This document shows positions 6,537-7,469 of a DNA stretch of 7,469 nucleotides, one piece after another (within the stretch, counting starts at the first letter, position 1; each line of letters starts with the position of its first letter). The notes under the pieces are model-generated. The model was not told the origin of the DNA. It saw only the letters and a program-made list of their open reading frames with translations, and searched no databases. A program made the position numbers and the translations under genes. Source of the DNA: Thermoguttaceae bacterium (GTDB lineage: Bacteria; Planctomycetota; Planctomycetia; Pirellulales; Thermoguttaceae); NCBI GenBank assembly GCA_017549085.1, contig JAFYVO010000023.1, forward strand, positions 1-7,469, read 5' to 3'.

Positions 6537-7469
6537 ATGGAAACTTCGTTCGAACGCGCGGCGACGCCGTTGGAAAAGGCCGAGGATTTTATTCAAAACG
6601 AGACGCAGTTTCATTTGGGCGCGCTGACGACGGAGCAGTCGCACCCGAAGACGCGAACGCTCTCGCAGACGCTCGAAACGGACGTCGCGGCGGGGATGCG
6701 CCAACTCTTTTCGGTCGACGACGATATCCCGCCGGTTCTCAAAAAGACGATCGCGTCGCCGGAGTTCGCCGCGCTCGAAACCGCGATTTATAAGGCGTTA
6801 AGCGCCGGAGGTCGCGTCTCGTTCAGCGGGTGCGGCGCGACCGGGCGCCTCTCGATTCTCCTCGACGCCGCGAACAAAAAGTTCTGCCGAACGAGCGCCG
6901 AAAAGTTGCCGAACCGCGCCGACTTTTTCCGAACCCTCGCCGCGCAAACGAACGCCGTGATGACCGGCGGCGACTTCGCGCTGATCCGCTCCGTCGAAAG
7001 TTTCGAAGACTTTATCTCCTTTGGCCGCAAACAGTTCGAGCAAGCGGGAATCGGCCCGAACGACGTCCTTGTCGCGATCAGCGAAGGGGGCGAAACCTCG
7101 TCGGTCATCGGAACGATCTTCGCCGCCGTCGACGCCGGGATTCCCGTGTTTTTCCTCTTCAACAACCCGAGCGACCTGATGGCGTCGCGGGTCGAACGGT
7201 CGCGCCAAGTAATTGAGGACGAACGGGTTACCGTCGTTAACCTAACGACCGGCCCGATGGCGATCGCCGGGTCGACGCGAATGCAAGCGACGACGATCGA
7301 GCTGCTCGTCGCCGGGTTCGCGTTCGAAACCGCCGTTACTAAACGACTTAAAGAAACGCTCTCCGCCGACGAGTTCGCCGCGCTTGGTTTCGAAGAGAAG
7401 TCGCCGACCGAAAAAGCGGAGGCGTTCGACGCGCTCCTCGAAGCGATTCGGTCGGACGCAAACGTCGAA
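6537..7469 (+). CDS. SIS-domain protein, MurQ / glucokinase-regulatory-protein (GKRP) family, 3' end outside window
   Basis: The frame runs 311 codons from ATG 6537 to the window edge without a stop. The N-terminal LTTEQSHPKTRTLSQ (about 30-44) resembles the TE-x-NP-x-T-x-x-LD opening of MurNAc-6-phosphate etherases. A sugar-phosphate isomerase (SIS) domain spans about 78-265, with SGCGATGRLSILLDAAN (97-113), TGGDFALIRSVESFEDF (143-159), AISEGGETSSVIG (180-192) and the family signature TTGPMAIAGSTRMQATTIELL (237-257). MurQ cleaves the lactyl ether of MurNAc 6-phosphate during cell-wall recycling, using a Glu in the DASE segment after GAGTSGR. Here that place is A112/N113, so the etherase residue is missing, as in vertebrate GKRP, which binds sugar phosphates and inhibits glucokinase. 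The GCG motif at residue 98 lies further in than in E. coli MurQ and closer to its place in GKRP. The frame already exceeds MurQ length, so a second SIS domain may follow. Substrate and role are uncertain; a cytoplasmic sugar-phosphate sensor or divergent etherase is most likely. C-ending codons are more frequent than in the caspase gene. Confidence 0.85.
   Translation, partial: METSFERAATPLEKAEDFIQNETQFHLGALTTEQSHPKTRTLSQTLETDVAAGMRQLFSVDDDIPPVLKKTIASPEFAALETAIYKALSAGGRVSFSGCGATGRLSILLDAANKKFCRTSAEKLPNRADFFRTLAAQTNAVMTGGDFALIRSVESFEDFISFGRKQFEQAGIGPNDVLVAISEGGETSSVIGTIFAAVDAGIPVFFLFNNPSDLMASRVERSRQVIEDERVTVVNLTTGPMAIAGSTRMQATTIELLVAGFAFETAVTKRLKETLSADEFAALGFEEKSPTEKAEAFDALLEAIRSDANVE

Noticed and set aside
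1..7469. A single defence or conflict operon built around the caspase
   Set aside because: The terminator before the caspase gene, the predicted extracytoplasmic domains and unrelated-looking neighbours (MFS, SIS protein) do not support a linked immune system; no nuclease, NTPase or toxin module is present.

Overview
The window looks like chromosome from a member of the Planctomycetes or a related PVC-group bacterium, possibly a host-associated lineage. This assignment is inferred from content and style. Codons ending in CG (GCG, TCG, ACG, CCG) are strongly favoured, and a membrane-anchored caspase-like protease is fused to an FGE-sulfatase fold and Sel1 repeats, a combination typical of signalling-rich planctomycete genomes. 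No rRNA, tRNA, CRISPR array, transposase or phage gene is visible.

Layout: bases 1-100 are an AT-rich array of a 23-bp tandem repeat. It abuts the 5' end of a TPR-like secreted-type protein gene whose open frame runs back to base 91 but has no ATG, GTG or TTG before an unconvincing TTG at 295. The repeat junction appears to have removed the start and first half of a signal peptide. The frame ends at 2103. After an 82-bp gap with two small hairpins comes a 12-TM major facilitator transporter (2186-3580), followed by a good intrinsic terminator. An intergenic region of 242 bp with a 12-bp perfect palindrome leads to an 850-residue single-pass membrane protein (3823-6375) with an N-terminal anchor, a caspase/orthocaspase domain with intact His-Cys dyad, an FGE-sulfatase domain lacking one of the two redox cysteines, and C-terminal Sel1 repeats. 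A 15-bp perfect inverted repeat follows. The last gene (6537 to the window end, still open) encodes a SIS-domain protein of the MurQ/glucokinase-regulatory-protein family that lacks the conserved etherase glutamate.

All four genes lie on the + strand. The TPR and MFS genes could be co-transcribed. The caspase gene is insulated by the upstream terminator and probably forms its own unit, and the SIS gene has its own ribosome binding site. No functional system linking all four is evident. The most notable items are the caspase-FGE-Sel1 fusion predicted to act outside the cytoplasm, the MurQ-like protein without its catalytic glutamate, and the repeat-truncated gene at the left edge.
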